From positions 1 to 48,262 of the forward strand of contig NZ_JAEPMO010000010.1 of the NCBI RefSeq assembly GCF_017643905.1: DNA of 48,262 nucleotides, in the 5' to 3' direction. Every line of letters starts with the position of its first letter. Positions within the stretch are counted from its first letter, which is position 1. A program made the translations under genes and the position numbers. The DNA is from Marivita sp. (GTDB taxonomy: Bacteria; Pseudomonadota; Alphaproteobacteria; Rhodobacterales; Rhodobacteraceae). The notes under the pieces are model-generated. The model was given only the letters and a program-made list of their open reading frames with translations. It made no database searches and was not told where the DNA came from. Below are positions 25,734 to 35,526 of the stretch, one piece after another.

Positions 25734-28598
25734 ATGGCCGAATTGAAGCACATCGAAGTGCGTGGCGCACGCGAGCACAATCTCAAGAACATCGACGTGG
25801 ACATCCCACGCGATCAGCTTGTGGTGATCACAGGCCTGTCGGGGTCGGGCAAATCGTCTTTGGCGTTCGATACGATCTACGCCGAGGGCCAGCGCCGGTA
25901 TGTGGAATCGCTCTCTGCCTATGCGCGGCAGTTCCTTGATATGATGGAAAAGCCGGATGTGGATCACATCTCCGGCCTCAGCCCGGCGATCTCCATCGAA
26001 CAGAAGACCACGTCGAAGAACCCACGCTCGACCGTCGGCACGGTGACCGAGATCTACGACTACATGCGCCTGCTGTTTGCACGGGTCGGTACGCCCTACA
26101 GCCCCGCCACCGGCCTGCCCATCGAGGCGCAGCAGGTTCAGGACATGGTGGACCGTGTCATGGCGATGGACGAGGGCACGCGCGCCTATCTTCTGGCACC
26201 CATTGTGCGTGACCGCAAAGGCGAGTACCGCAAGGAATTTCTGGAACTGCGCAAGCAGGGCTTCCAGCGCGTGAAGGTGGACGGACAGTTCTACGAATTG
26301 GATGAGCCGCCCACGCTCGACAAGAAGTTCCGCCATGACATCGACGTGGTTGTCGACCGTCTGGTGGTAAAAGAAGGGCTGGAAACCCGGCTTGCCGACA
26401 GCTTCCGCACCGCGCTGGATCTGGCGGATGGGATTGCGATCCTCGAAACAGCACCCAGCGAAGGTGAACCGGAACGGCACACGTTCTCGGAAAAATTCGC
26501 CTGTCCCGTCAGTGGCTTCACCATTTCCGAGATTGAACCGCGCCTGTTCTCGTTCAACGCACCGTTTGGCGCTTGCCCCGACTGTGACGGCCTTGGCGTT
26601 GAACTGTTCTTTGATGAACGACTGGTGGTGCCCGATGCCACTCTCAAGATTGCCGATGGTGCGCTGGCCCCGTGGCGCAAGGGGAAGTCGCCGTATTTTC
26701 TGCAGACCATTGAATCGCTCGCGAAACACTACGAGTTCAACAAGAACTCCCGCTGGAAAGACCTTGATCCGCATATCCAGCAGGTCTTCCTCTATGGCTC
26801 GGGCGAAGAGGAAATCCCGTTCCGCTATGACGAAGGCGGTCGCGTCTACCAGGTGACCCGCACCTTCGAAGGCGTCATCCCGAATATGGAACGCCGCTAC
26901 CGCGAGACCGATTCGAGCTGGATTCGAGAAGAGTTCGAACGCTACCAGAACAACCGGTCCTGCGGCACCTGCGGCGGCTACCGCCTGCGGGAAGAGGCGC
27001 TGGCAGTCAAGATTGCCGGTCTGCACGTGGGGCAGGTGGTTCAGATGTCCATCAAGGACGCGTTTGACTGGTGCAAGACGGTGCCTGATCACCTGACCAA
27101 CCAGAAGAACGAAATCGCCAAGGCCATCCTGAAGGAAATCCGCGAACGTCTGGGCTTCCTGAACAATGTGGGTCTCGAATACCTGACGCTGTCGCGCAAT
27201 GCCGGCACTCTGTCGGGCGGCGAAAGCCAGCGCATTCGTCTGGCCAGCCAGATCGGCTCTGGCCTGACTGGGGTGCTCTATGTGCTGGACGAACCCTCCA
27301 TCGGCCTGCACCAGCGCGACAATGACCGGCTGCTTGGAACGCTGAAATCCCTGCGGGATCAAGGCAATACGGTGATCGTGGTCGAACATGACGAAGAGGC
27401 GATCCGCGAGGCGGATTACGTCTTCGACATCGGCCCCGGGGCCGGTGTGCATGGCGGGCGTGTCGTGTCGCATGGCACTCCGAAAGAGGTGGCCGACGAT
27501 CCAGCGTCCCTGACCGGCCAGTATCTCAGTGGCGCACGCGAAATTGCCGTTCCTGCGGAGCGGCGCACGGGCAAGAAGGGCAAGTCGATCCAGGTGGTCA
27601 AGGCGACCGGCAACAATCTCCGCGAGGTTACGGCTGATTTCCCACTGGGCAAGTTCGTTTGTGTCACCGGTGTCTCCGGTGGTGGCAAGTCGACGCTGAC
27701 CATTGAGACCCTGTTCAAAACCGCCTCCATGCGCCTTAACGGCGCGCGCCAGACACCCGCGCCCTGCGAGACGATCAAGGGACTCGAACATCTGGACAAG
27801 GTGATCGACATCGACCAGCGCCCGATTGGCCGCACACCGCGCTCCAACCCCGCGACCTATACCGGCGCGTTCACCCCGATCCGCGACTGGTTCGCCGGTC
27901 TGCCCGAAGCCAAGGCGCGCGGCTATAAGCCGGGGCGCTTCAGCTTCAACGTAAAAGGCGGACGTTGCGAGGCGTGTCAGGGCGACGGCGTCATCAAGAT
28001 CGAGATGCACTTCCTGCCCGATGTCTACGTGACATGCGAAACCTGCAAAGGCGCACGCTACAACCGCGAAACGTTGGAGATCAAGTTCAAGGGCAAGAGC
28101 ATTGCCGACGTTCTCGACATGACGGTCGAAGACGCGCAGGAGTTCTTCAAGGCGGTGCCAAGCATCCGCGAAAAGATGGACGCACTGGTGCGTGTGGGTC
28201 TGGGCTATATCAAGGTGGGCCAACAGGCGACCACGCTCTCGGGTGGTGAGGCACAGCGCGTGAAGCTGTCGAAGGAGCTTGCGAAACGGTCCACCGGACG
28301 CACGCTGTATATACTAGACGAGCCAACAACTGGCTTACATTTCGAGGATGTACGCAAGCTTCTTGAAGTTCTGCATGAACTTGTCGACCAAGGCAATTCG
28401 GTGATCGTGATCGAACACAACCTGGATGTGATCAAGACCGCCGACTGGTTGATCGACATTGGTCCCGAAGGTGGGGATGGCGGCGGCCAGATCGTTGCGA
28501 CCGGAACACCCGAGGAAGTGGCCGAGGTCACGGCATCTCATACCGGGCGCTACCTCAAGCCGATGCTCAGCGCGAAAAAGCACCTCGCGGCGGAATAA
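25734..28598 (+). CDS. uvrA: Excinuclease ABC subunit A
   Basis: A 954-residue UvrA, full length. It contains two ABC ATPase modules: Walker [10 protein letters not shown] near the N-terminus with signature LSGGE, and Walker [10 protein letters not shown] in the second half with LSGGE and Walker [12 protein letters not shown]. Zinc-binding cysteine pairs are seen (CPDC, CGTCGG, CEACQ, CETC). The UvrB-binding region lies in residues about 120-250. It recognises bulky DNA lesions and loads UvrB in nucleotide excision repair. The start at 25734 follows ATCGGGGGACCAC. A LexA box lies upstream. It ends four bases from the convergent Hint-domain gene. Confidence 0.97.
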   Translation: MAELKHIEVRGAREHNLKNIDVDIPRDQLVVITGLSGSGKSSLAFDTIYAEGQRRYVESLSAYARQFLDMMEKPDVDHISGLSPAISIEQKTTSKNPRSTVGTVTEIYDYMRLLFARVGTPYSPATGLPIEAQQVQDMVDRVMAMDEGTRAYLLAPIVRDRKGEYRKEFLELRKQGFQRVKVDGQFYELDEPPTLDKKFRHDIDVVVDRLVVKEGLETRLADSFRTALDLADGIAILETAPSEGEPERHTFSEKFACPVSGFTISEIEPRLFSFNAPFGACPDCDGLGVELFFDERLVVPDATLKIADGALAPWRKGKSPYFLQTIESLAKHYEFNKNSRWKDLDPHIQQVFLYGSGEEEIPFRYDEGGRVYQVTRTFEGVIPNMERRYRETDSSWIREEFERYQNNRSCGTCGGYRLREEALAVKIAGLHVGQVVQMSIKDAFDWCKTVPDHLTNQKNEIAKAILKEIRERLGFLNNVGLEYLTLSRNAGTLSGGESQRIRLASQIGSGLTGVLYVLDEPSIGLHQRDNDRLLGTLKSLRDQGNTVIVVEHDEEAIREADYVFDIGPGAGVHGGRVVSHGTPKEVADDPASLTGQYLSGAREIAVPAERRTGKKGKSIQVVKATGNNLREVTADFPLGKFVCVTGVSGGGKSTLTIETLFKTASMRLNGARQTPAPCETIKGLEHLDKVIDIDQRPIGRTPRSNPATYTGAFTPIRDWFAGLPEAKARGYKPGRFSFNVKGGRCEACQGDGVIKIEMHFLPDVYVTCETCKGARYNRETLEIKFKGKSIADVLDMTVEDAQEFFKAVPSIREKMDALVRVGLGYIKVGQQATTLSGGEAQRVKLSKELAKRSTGRTLYILDEPTTGLHFEDVRKLLEVLHELVDQGNSVIVIEHNLDVIKTADWLIDIGPEGGDGGGQIVATGTPEEVAEVTASHTGRYLKPMLSAKKHLAAE

Positions 28599-28602
28599 CC
28601 GT

Positions 28603-30177
28603 TTAGGCGGCGCGGGCCCTAAGGGCCTCCGCCTCGTAGGTTTTCAGGATTGGCCGCACCGCTTCCCATCCCGCCGAGTCGATATCGGCCAGTTCGGGGA
28701 ACAGCGTGATGATCTCGGCGCAGGAATCTTCGGGAAACGTGTGGCGCATCATCGGGCCGGGCAGGTAGCTTTCGGACAACAGCCCATGCGACGTCAGTAT
28801 GTTGTGCTGATCGAGGAGCAGATGCACGTAGGTGACGCGTTCGCCACTTTCTTCGCGGCGCACGGTCTTGCCGTTTACCAGATCCTTGGCCTTCACCAAC
28901 ACTTCGGATTCACCGAACAACAATTCCGCCCAGACATCACATACCAAGACCCGGTGCTGCGGGGACAAGAGCACATCCGCCTCGGCGCCGTAGCTGCCCG
29001 CACAAATGCGGATCGGGGCAAAATTGTCCCTTGCCTCGATCGCGCGGGAACCGGCCCAACGGATAGGCTGTGGGCCGTTGTCTAAAGTCAGCACCAGATC
29101 GCCCGGGCGCAGGTCCTCGACAGGGACGGCACCGCTGGGCGTGTCGATAAGCGTGCCTGCAACAAAACACGGCATCTGGTTGACCTGCACGATGCCGATA
29201 TCGCTTGTACCAAGCCCATCCTCGACCGTGTAGGTGAAATACACAGTTTCCGCATCTGCATCGGACAACACTGTAAATGTGCCGTCCGCGTTCAGGATGA
29301 CGGTTGCACCAGATGTCAGCGTGATCGAGCTGCCTACGGTCACCGCGATGCCGTTCACATGGGTGATCGTCAACGTCCCGCCGCTCGCCGTGTCGTTGCC
29401 CAGAACGTCGAATGTCTTGGAGCTGCTCAACCCAACATTCACTGAGTCGTCGCCGGCGATCAGCGCGGTCTGCGCAGAGCCGCCAGCGATCAGGAGATTG
29501 GTGTCATAGTCCGTGTCCGAGACATCGGCCACGCCGATCTTGATGGTGTTCGACACACCGACATTAACCGGGGCCGTAACCTTCAAGGTGATGGTGAACC
29601 CGTCCATTTCGGTGTTGAACTGATCTGCTGTGTTGTCCTGATATAGGTTGGGTGTCTGGCTGCCATTGATATTGCCGACAGAAACCTGACCGTCCCCCAC
29701 GCTGACCGAGGCCTGTGTGCCATTCACCCAGATGCCGACCACGTCAAGAAACGCGGAATTGATAAACTCTGGGTATTCCTCAGAGGCGATGACAAAGCTG
29801 AGGGTCAGAGTGTCGCCGGTGGGCGTGAAGTCAACTTCGAGAAATGAGGCATCATAGGTGGGACCGGCCGCAATCGCTTCGAAATCCGGGTCGCCGTTGG
29901 CACCCGACGTGTTTGTGCTGCGGTCGGCAACCTCGTTGGTGTTGGTAGTGCCTGAATTGTTGGTGAAATCGCTTGCATTGCCGGTCGACAGGATGACGCC
30001 GGTATCGCCGGGTGTGACGCCCGGAGAGACCGTGTCGCCATTGGTGTAGATACCAGAAGAGCGCCACCCGCCAGAGTAAGACGCGCTGTTGACCGTGATG
30101 CCAGCGCCAAAAATCGTATTCGCCATCTCAAGCGCTGTCGCGCGGAGATCAATCGGCAATTCCTGAGCAATGGGCAT
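28603..30177 (-). CDS. Choice-of-anchor-like and Hint domain protein, probably exported
   Basis: A 524-residue acidic protein. Residues about 15-235 resemble a choice-of-anchor L type extracellular domain (YSGGWRSSGIYTNGDTVSPG, then FVIASEEYPEFINSAFLDVV). Residues about 240-332 look like a cadherin-like/Ig repeat (FDVLGNDTASGGTLTITHVNG). From Cys337 (PCFVAGTLI) to about 480 is a Hint domain with a later HNILTSHG block. Hint domains are inteins' relatives able to cleave the peptide bond before the Cys. There is no N-terminal signal peptide, so type I secretion is the likely route (inference). Such proteins are frequent in Rhodobacteraceae. No secretion genes are nearby. Confidence 0.8.
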   Translation of the reverse strand: MPIAQELPIDLRATALEMANTIFGAGITVNSASYSGGWRSSGIYTNGDTVSPGVTPGDTGVILSTGNASDFTNNSGTTNTNEVADRSTNTSGANGDPDFEAIAAGPTYDASFLEVDFTPTGDTLTLSFVIASEEYPEFINSAFLDVVGIWVNGTQASVSVGDGQVSVGNINGSQTPNLYQDNTADQFNTEMDGFTITLKVTAPVNVGVSNTIKIGVADVSDTDYDTNLLIAGGSAQTALIAGDDSVNVGLSSSKTFDVLGNDTASGGTLTITHVNGIAVTVGSSITLTSGATVILNADGTFTVLSDADAETVYFTYTVEDGLGTSDIGIVQVNQMPCFVAGTLIDTPSGAVPVEDLRPGDLVLTLDNGPQPIRWAGSRAIEARDNFAPIRICAGSYGAEADVLLSPQHRVLVCDVWAELLFGESEVLVKAKDLVNGKTVRREESGERVTYVHLLLDQHNILTSHGLLSESYLPGPMMRHTFPEDSCAEIITLFPELADIDSAGWEAVRPILKTYEAEALRARAA

Positions 30178-30311
30178 CGAAGCGCCGCCTTCCCGTGGTC
30201 CAAGTCTGGGACTTGTTTTGCCAGGGAACGGCGGCGATCTTTTGTAGCGAACTCGTTAACTTTTTGGCAATTCTTTAGCCACAATTAACTATCTTTCGAT
30301 AATTAAGGCAG

Positions 30312-31184
30312 CTACCCGCGTCCGCGCTTTTCGAACCGGGGCAGCATCGCAGAGAAGTCTCGGCCTTTGCCGTCCTCCTTTTCGACGAACCGCCGGTAGA
30401 GTTCGGTTGCGGCTTGTCCAAGCGGTGTATCCGCGTCGGAGGCATCTGCTGCTTGCTGACTCAAGCGCAGGTCTTTCAGCATCAATTCCGCTGCAAAACC
30501 TGGGGTATACCCGTTATCTGCTGGGCTTTTGGGGCCAATGCCGGGGGCCGGGCAATAGGCATTCATCGACCAGCTGTAGCCCGACGAGGTGCTGACCACA
30601 TCGAACATCGCCTGACGGTCCAGACCCAGTTTGTCAGCCAAGGCAAAGGCCTCACAGGTGGCTATCATGGTCACGCCAAGGATCATGTTGTTGCAGATCT
30701 TGGCAGCCTGACCGTTCCCGGAAGGGCCACAATGGACAGATTTCTGCCCCATTGTTTCCAACAGGGGCAGGGCGGTCTGATACGCCTCATCCGATCCGCC
30801 CACCATGAAGGTCAAAGTGCCTGCCGCAGCGCCGCCAATGCCGCCCGACACCGGCGCGTCCAGAGGCAGCAATCCAGCGGCTTCCGCGTCGGCGGCAACG
30901 GCGCGTGCGCTGTTCACATCGACGGTCGAGCAATCCAGCAGCACGGCACCTTTGCGCATCACCGGGATGACCTGTGCGGCCACCGCGCGCAGGATCTCGC
31001 CATTGGGCAACATGGTGATCACCACGTCTGCACCCTTTGCGGCCTCTGCGGCAGTGGCCGCATTTGTGACACCGTCCACCGCAACGGTCGCCATGTCATA
31101 GCCGACTACATCATGCGCCGCCTTGGCCAAATTGGCCGCCATCGGCGCACCCATATTGCCCAGTCCGATAAACCCGATCTTCAT
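30312..31184 (-). CDS. mmsB: 3-hydroxyisobutyrate dehydrogenase
   Basis: A 290-residue NAD-dependent beta-hydroxyacid dehydrogenase. The cofactor loop is IGFIGLGNMGAPMAANL, the substrate motif is LDAPVSGGIGGAAAGTL, and the catalytic Lys lies in GNGQAAKICNNM. It oxidises 3-hydroxyisobutyrate to methylmalonate semialdehyde in valine breakdown, the substrate of mmsA at 36532. It overlaps the upstream hydrolase gene by four bases and is the last gene of the acyl-CoA dehydrogenase - hydrolase - mmsB operon. Confidence 0.93.
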   Translation of the reverse strand: MKIGFIGLGNMGAPMAANLAKAAHDVVGYDMATVAVDGVTNAATAAEAAKGADVVITMLPNGEILRAVAAQVIPVMRKGAVLLDCSTVDVNSARAVAADAEAAGLLPLDAPVSGGIGGAAAGTLTFMVGGSDEAYQTALPLLETMGQKSVHCGPSGNGQAAKICNNMILGVTMIATCEAFALADKLGLDRQAMFDVVSTSSGYSWSMNAYCPAPGIGPKSPADNGYTPGFAAELMLKDLRLSQQAADASDADTPLGQAATELYRRFVEKEDGKGRDFSAMLPRFEKRGRG

Positions 31185-32230
31185 GCCTCGCTCCTCCGTT
31201 CGAATGTCACTTCTGTGCCCTCCACCGGGCGCAACATGGCTGCCACGTCACTGTCCGAAACCCGGTCAAGATCATGGGACCATTTTGGGGATTTGTCTTT
31301 GTCGATGATCGCCGCGCGAATGCCTTCGATGAAATCCCCATGTTCCATCGACCGCGAGGTGAAGCGGTACTCCAACTGCAACGCCTGTCTCAAGTCGCCT
31401 TGTTCTGCCCGCAGTTGATGCAGGATCGCGACCGTGCAAGCCAGCGACAGAGGTGCGCTGCGGCTCAATCTGGCCAGCGCGTCTTGCGCAAACCTGCTGG
31501 TGTCTGCGCGGAGTGTGTCCACAATCTCGCCCAAGGACCCACCGCCAAACAGCGCGTCGATCTGTGCCTGCGCCTCTTTCAGCGGTGCGTCCGGCGCAGG
31601 GCGGGCCGCCGTAGCCAGCGCGGCCAGATCGCCGTCAGCACAGAGATGGGCCTTGATGCCCTGCCACTTGTCTTCTGGGACATACAGATCGGCGAACCCG
31701 ACATGGATCGCGTCGCCCGGTCCCATTCGATCCGTGGTCATGCCAAGGTATTCCCCCAGATGCCCGGGTGCATGGGCCAACAGGTAGGACCCGCCGACAT
31801 CGGGGATCAGACCGATCCCGCACTCCGGCATGGCAATCTTGGAACTGTCGCCCACCACACGATGCGAACCGTGGCAGCCGACGCCAACGCCACCACCCAT
31901 GGTGAAGCCCTGAAGAAAGCTCACCACCGGTTTGGGGTATTCGGAAACCAGCGCATTCATCCGGTATTCGTCGCGCCAGAAGCGCTGGCCATAGGCGTAG
32001 TCACCAGCGGTCCCCGTCGCATACCTCTCGGCAATGTCGCCGCCAGCGCAAAACGCCTTGTCGCCCACAGCATCAATCAGGGCCAACTTGATCGTCGGAT
32101 CAGCCCGCCACTCCCAAAGCGCATCCTCGATGGCAAGACACATCTCGTAAGTGAGCGCGTTCAGCGCCTTAGGGCGGTTCAGAGTGATGCGGCCGGCATG
32201 GCCGTCTTTGCGAATGTCGATGTCGGTCAT
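31181..32230 (-). CDS. 3-hydroxyisobutyryl-CoA hydrolase (crotonase family)
   Basis: A 349-residue crotonase-fold protein. ATG 32228-32230 gives MTDIDIRKDGHAGRITLNRP, the normal family start; longer frames run into the repeat upstream. DKAFCAGGDIAERYATG and GFTMGGGVGVGCHGSHRV build the oxyanion hole. The length (about 350 rather than 260) and the C-terminal domain point to 3-hydroxyisobutyryl-CoA hydrolase rather than plain enoyl-CoA hydratase. It releases 3-hydroxyisobutyrate from the CoA ester in valine catabolism, just before mmsB. Confidence 0.88.
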   Translation of the reverse strand: MTDIDIRKDGHAGRITLNRPKALNALTYEMCLAIEDALWEWRADPTIKLALIDAVGDKAFCAGGDIAERYATGTAGDYAYGQRFWRDEYRMNALVSEYPKPVVSFLQGFTMGGGVGVGCHGSHRVVGDSSKIAMPECGIGLIPDVGGSYLLAHAPGHLGEYLGMTTDRMGPGDAIHVGFADLYVPEDKWQGIKAHLCADGDLAALATAARPAPDAPLKEAQAQIDALFGGGSLGEIVDTLRADTSRFAQDALARLSRSAPLSLACTVAILHQLRAEQGDLRQALQLEYRFTSRSMEHGDFIEGIRAAIIDKDKSPKWSHDLDRVSDSDVAAMLRPVEGTEVTFERRSEA

Positions 32231-32261
32231 ATCCGTCTGCTTTCGCGTATCTTGTGAGGGG

Positions 32262-32328
32262 GTAGGGGGTGCTGCCCCCGTCCGCCACTGGCGGACTCCC
32301 CCGAGGTATTTCGAGCCCAAAGAAGCCA
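32262..32328. repeat. Rhodobacterial intergenic repeat (two hairpins plus conserved tail)
   Basis: In the 103 bases between two valine-pathway genes, GGGGG (32265-32269) pairs with CCCCC (32275-32279), and GTCCGCC (32280-32286) pairs with GGCGGAC (32290-32296). These are followed by CCCGAGGTATTTCGAGCCC and AAAGAAG. A related tail (GGGAGTTTATTTGGCAAGAT, then GAAG) occurs at about 7489-7512. From memory such GC hairpin plus GGAGTATTT...GAAG units are scattered between genes in this order. Confidence 0.5.
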
Positions 32329-32333
32329 GAGGG

Positions 32334-33473
32334 TCAACGCGCCAACATCTGACGTGCCACGATCAGGCGCATGATTTCATTGGTGCCTTCGAGGATCTGA
32401 TGGACGCGCAGGTCGCGGACCAGTTTTTCAATCCCGTAATCCGCCAGATAACCATAGCCACCGTGCAATTGCAGACATTGATCCACCACCTTGGACCCCG
32501 TCTCGGTGACGAACTTCTTGGCCATCGCGCAGAACTTGGTGGCATCCGGTGAGCCGGTGTCGAGCTTCCACGCCGCCTGACGCAGGAAGGTGCGCGCGGC
32601 CTGCAACTCGATCTCCATATCCGCAAGGCGGAACTGCAGCGCCTGGAACTGGTCGATGGATTTCCCGAACGCCTTGCGCTCGGCCATGTAGGCGAGGGTC
32701 GAGGTCAGCCCGGTTTGGGCGGCTCCAAGCGAGCAGGCAGCGATGTTCAGCCGCCCGCCATCCAGACCGGCCATCGCGTATTTGAACCCTTGGCCTTCTT
32801 CGCCCAGCAGGTTTTCGGCCGGGATCTTGCAATCGTCGAACTGGACCTGCCGTGTGGGTTGCGACCGCCAGCCCATCTTGTCCTCAAGCCCGCCAAAACT
32901 CAGCCCCGGTGTCCCATCCTCGATCAGAACCGCCGACACACCCTTGGGCCCATCTTCGCCCGTACGGACCATCGCGACGTAAAGATCGGAATAGCCACCG
33001 CCCGAGATAAACGCTTTGGTGCCATTGAGCGTATAGCCCTCGTTGGTGCGCTCGGCGCGTGTTTTCAGCGCCGCTGCGTCCGAACCGCTGCCCGGCTCGG
33101 TGAGGCAGTAACTCAGCACGGTTTCCATCGTCATCGCCTTGGGCAGCACGCGCGCCTTCATCTCGTCGCTGGAAAAGGCGTCGATCATCTTGGCGCACAT
33201 ATTGTGAATCGACAAAAACGCCGCGACAGACGGGCAGGCCATCGACAGCGCCTCGAAGACCAGCGTTGCATCCAACCGGCTGAGGCCAGAACCGCCGCTC
33301 TCCTCTGACACGTAGAGCCCCGCAAAGCCCAATTCCCCAAGCTGAGGCCACAGGTCTTTCGGGATCGTGCCCTGTGCTTCCCAGTCGCGGGCATGGGGCG
33401 CGATATGGTCCTGACCAAAGGCGTAAGCCATGTCGAAAATGGCGGATTGTTCTTCTGTGAGGGCAAAATCCAT
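32334..33473 (-). CDS. Acyl-CoA dehydrogenase, probable isobutyryl-CoA dehydrogenase
   Basis: A 379-residue FAD-dependent acyl-CoA dehydrogenase. It has the signatures YCLTEPGSGSDAAALKT and QCLQLHGGYGYLADY, with the candidate catalytic Glu in HQILEGTNEIMR. The neighbouring hydroxyisobutyryl-CoA hydrolase and mmsB make isobutyryl-CoA (valine route) the probable substrate, which it would convert to methacrylyl-CoA. The methacrylyl-CoA hydratase is not in the window. The start follows GGGAGGAGC. The inverted repeat at 33501-33520 lies in its promoter region. Confidence 0.9.
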   Translation of the reverse strand: MDFALTEEQSAIFDMAYAFGQDHIAPHARDWEAQGTIPKDLWPQLGELGFAGLYVSEESGGSGLSRLDATLVFEALSMACPSVAAFLSIHNMCAKMIDAFSSDEMKARVLPKAMTMETVLSYCLTEPGSGSDAAALKTRAERTNEGYTLNGTKAFISGGGYSDLYVAMVRTGEDGPKGVSAVLIEDGTPGLSFGGLEDKMGWRSQPTRQVQFDDCKIPAENLLGEEGQGFKYAMAGLDGGRLNIAACSLGAAQTGLTSTLAYMAERKAFGKSIDQFQALQFRLADMEIELQAARTFLRQAAWKLDTGSPDATKFCAMAKKFVTETGSKVVDQCLQLHGGYGYLADYGIEKLVRDLRVHQILEGTNEIMRLIVARQMLAR

Positions 33474-33500
33474 CGCGCCGCTCCTCCCGTTGGATTCGTG

Positions 33501-33520
33501 AATTGAACGAGTGTTTAATT
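33501..33520. promoter_or_regulatory. Candidate operator upstream of the acyl-CoA dehydrogenase
   Basis: AATTGAAC (33501-33508) and GTTTAATT (33513-33520) form an inverted repeat, seven of eight positions pairing, around GAGT. It is 28-47 bases before the start codon at 33473. The shape fits a TetR- or MerR-type regulator of acyl-CoA metabolism, which is not encoded in the window. Confidence 0.4.
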
Positions 33521-33549
33521 GCTAACTGTTTCAGGACTTTTGCAAAAGG

Positions 33550-34677
33550 TCAAAGCCCCTCGTGGAAGGCTTCGACCAGATGGCTGACAACGGCTTGCAT
33601 CTGGCCATCCGCGTCTTTGCCTGCCGCCTTCGCCTCGGCCACCACAGCACGTTGCCGGGTTGTGGCATTGCCGTGGGCGACAATCTCGCGGCTGTGCTCC
33701 AACTCGCGGTGACACCGAAGAATGCCTGCGTCCTCCTCAACGAGCGAGATCAGCTCTTCCGTCAACTCCGCCATCGGCACGATCTCACCGCGGCCAAAGT
33801 CGATCAGTCCATCGCTCACCCCATAGCGTTGCGCGCGCCAGCGGTTTTCACTGATCAGGAACGGATCATAGCGACGCCAGCGCTGGTTGCGCACCCGCAG
33901 CCGCCACAACATCCGCATCAGGCACTGGTTGATCGCCGCCAGCGTCAGCGTGTCCTCCAGCCGGGGCTGCACATCCATGATGCGGGTCTCAAGCGTGGGA
34001 AATGAATGCGACGGGCGCAGGTCCCACCAGATCTTGGAGCTGTCCTCGATCACGCCCAGATCGACCAATACCTGAACCGAGCGTTCATATTCCGACCAAT
34101 TGTCAAAGGTGGGCGGCAAGCCGGTGCGGGGCAGGTTGTCGAAAACCGAAATCCGGTACGACGCGAGCCCGGTATCTTCACCCTGCCAGAACGGCGAGGA
34201 GGTGGACATCGCCAGCAGATGCGGCAGGAAATACGCCATCTGCCCCATCAGATCAGCCCGCAGGGCATCGTCGTCCAGCCCCACATGCACATGCATGCCG
34301 CAGATCAGCATCCGGCGGACCACGCCACCCAATGCATCCTGAAGCGCATTGTAGCGGTCCTTGTTGGTGTGGTGCTGGTTCTTCCAATCCCCAAACGGAT
34401 GGCAGGAGGCCGCGATCGGCGCAAGGTTATACGCCTTGGCGCAGCGCGCCACGGTGCTGCGCAACCGCTTGAGGTCTTCACGCGCGTCGTTGATATCGGC
34501 GCAGACCTTGGTGCCGATCTCGATCTGACATTGCAGGAATTCTGGGCTGACCTGCTTTTCAAGCTCGGCCGCGCAGGCCTCCATCAACCCATCCGGGGCC
34601 TGAGCCAGCGCCATGCTGTCGAGATCCACCAGCAGGTATTCCTCTTCGATCCCAATGCTGAATGCCGGTTCCCGCAT
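33550..34677 (-). CDS. Carboxylate-amine ligase (glutamate-cysteine ligase family 2, YbdK type)
   Basis: A 375-residue ATP-grasp-like ligase. The N-terminus [13 protein letters not shown] is the family hallmark, and later [19 protein letters not shown] and [12 protein letters not shown] supply metal and substrate residues. E. coli YbdK has weak gamma-glutamylcysteine synthetase activity; the true substrate is unknown. ATG 34675-34677 is preceded by AGGGAGGTGCGTC, a strong site, so the longer frame upstream is not used. It lies between the acyl-CoA dehydrogenase and a divergent lipase gene without an evident functional link. Confidence 0.87.
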   Translation of the reverse strand: MREPAFSIGIEEEYLLVDLDSMALAQAPDGLMEACAAELEKQVSPEFLQCQIEIGTKVCADINDAREDLKRLRSTVARCAKAYNLAPIAASCHPFGDWKNQHHTNKDRYNALQDALGGVVRRMLICGMHVHVGLDDDALRADLMGQMAYFLPHLLAMSTSSPFWQGEDTGLASYRISVFDNLPRTGLPPTFDNWSEYERSVQVLVDLGVIEDSSKIWWDLRPSHSFPTLETRIMDVQPRLEDTLTLAAINQCLMRMLWRLRVRNQRWRRYDPFLISENRWRAQRYGVSDGLIDFGRGEIVPMAELTEELISLVEEDAGILRCHRELEHSREIVAHGNATTRQRAVVAEAKAAGKDADGQMQAVVSHLVEAFHEGL

Positions 34678-34848
34678 GACGCACCTCCCTGTCTTTGATC
34701 CTGCCAAGATGACGGCAAGATCGGCAAAAGGCAAAACCTGTTGCTGCGCCCTTTATGTCGGCAGACAGACAGTCTGTTTGAAAAAAGACTCATGCTTTCC
34801 TGAAAACAGAGTAAGTTCGTTCGCATTATTGCAGACGAGGATTTTCAG

Positions 34849-35526
34849 ATGCCGACAATTATTGACTATGCCCGGATGTCGAGCGGGGCTTATGACACCA
34901 ATCCAACCGTCCCGCGTTGGACTGCAGCCGATCCCATGTATGAACCGAATTCCGGTCTGCGCACCGTCATCTATACGGATGGCAGCGTGTTCGTGGTGGC
35001 GTTTCGTGGGACCGACAATGCCTCGGATCTGGTGGAGGATGCGCAGCTGACACTGGGCATGAATACTGCCATGTACCCCATTGGCGAAGCCATTGCATCT
35101 GGGGTCAGCGCACATGGCCCGGTCTACGTGACGGGGCATTCGCTGGGCGGCGCTGTCGCGCAGGTGGTGGGGTCGCGGATGGGTCTGCCGTTTGTCACCT
35201 TCAATGCTCCGGGTGTCGCGATCATCGCATCGCGCAACATGTGGCAGGCCAATTATCTTGCCGTTCAGACCCGCGCTGCCGGTGCCGTGGCCAGCGCCAT
35301 CTTTAACCCGCGCCAAGCAATACGGGACGTCCAATCCGCGTTCAGCGTTGCCAATGGCAAGAATTATCGCCTTAGTACGGATGTCGTCAGCAACACCGGC
35401 ATTCACTATGGCGATGTCATCACCTTGCCCGCCGGGACAGCCAATCCGCTGGACGCACACCGCATCACAACCATGATTTCAGTGCTTGGTACGGTGTCTT
35501 CAGGGAACCTGACCTTTCCGCGTTAG
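34849..35526 (+). CDS. Class 3 lipase domain protein
   Basis: A 225-residue alpha/beta hydrolase of the lipase class 3 type. The nucleophile elbow is VTGHSLGGAVAQ with Ser98; probable Asp178 (STDVVS) and His204 (LDAHRI) complete the triad. FVVAFRGTDNASDLVED upstream is the usual oxyanion-region motif. There is no signal peptide or membrane anchor, so it is cytoplasmic or exported without a classical signal. The start follows GAGGATTTTCAG. Its last four bases overlap the end of the convergent 143-aa gene. Confidence 0.85.
   Translation: MPTIIDYARMSSGAYDTNPTVPRWTAADPMYEPNSGLRTVIYTDGSVFVVAFRGTDNASDLVEDAQLTLGMNTAMYPIGEAIASGVSAHGPVYVTGHSLGGAVAQVVGSRMGLPFVTFNAPGVAIIASRNMWQANYLAVQTRAAGAVASAIFNPRQAIRDVQSAFSVANGKNYRLSTDVVSNTGIHYGDVITLPAGTANPLDAHRITTMISVLGTVSSGNLTFPR

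Noticed and set aside
25572-28223. 883-codon open frame on the minus strand opposite uvrA
   Set aside because: It is the exact shadow of uvrA, His/Arg/Gln-rich without recognisable domains; a long antisense frame is expected in high-GC coding DNA.
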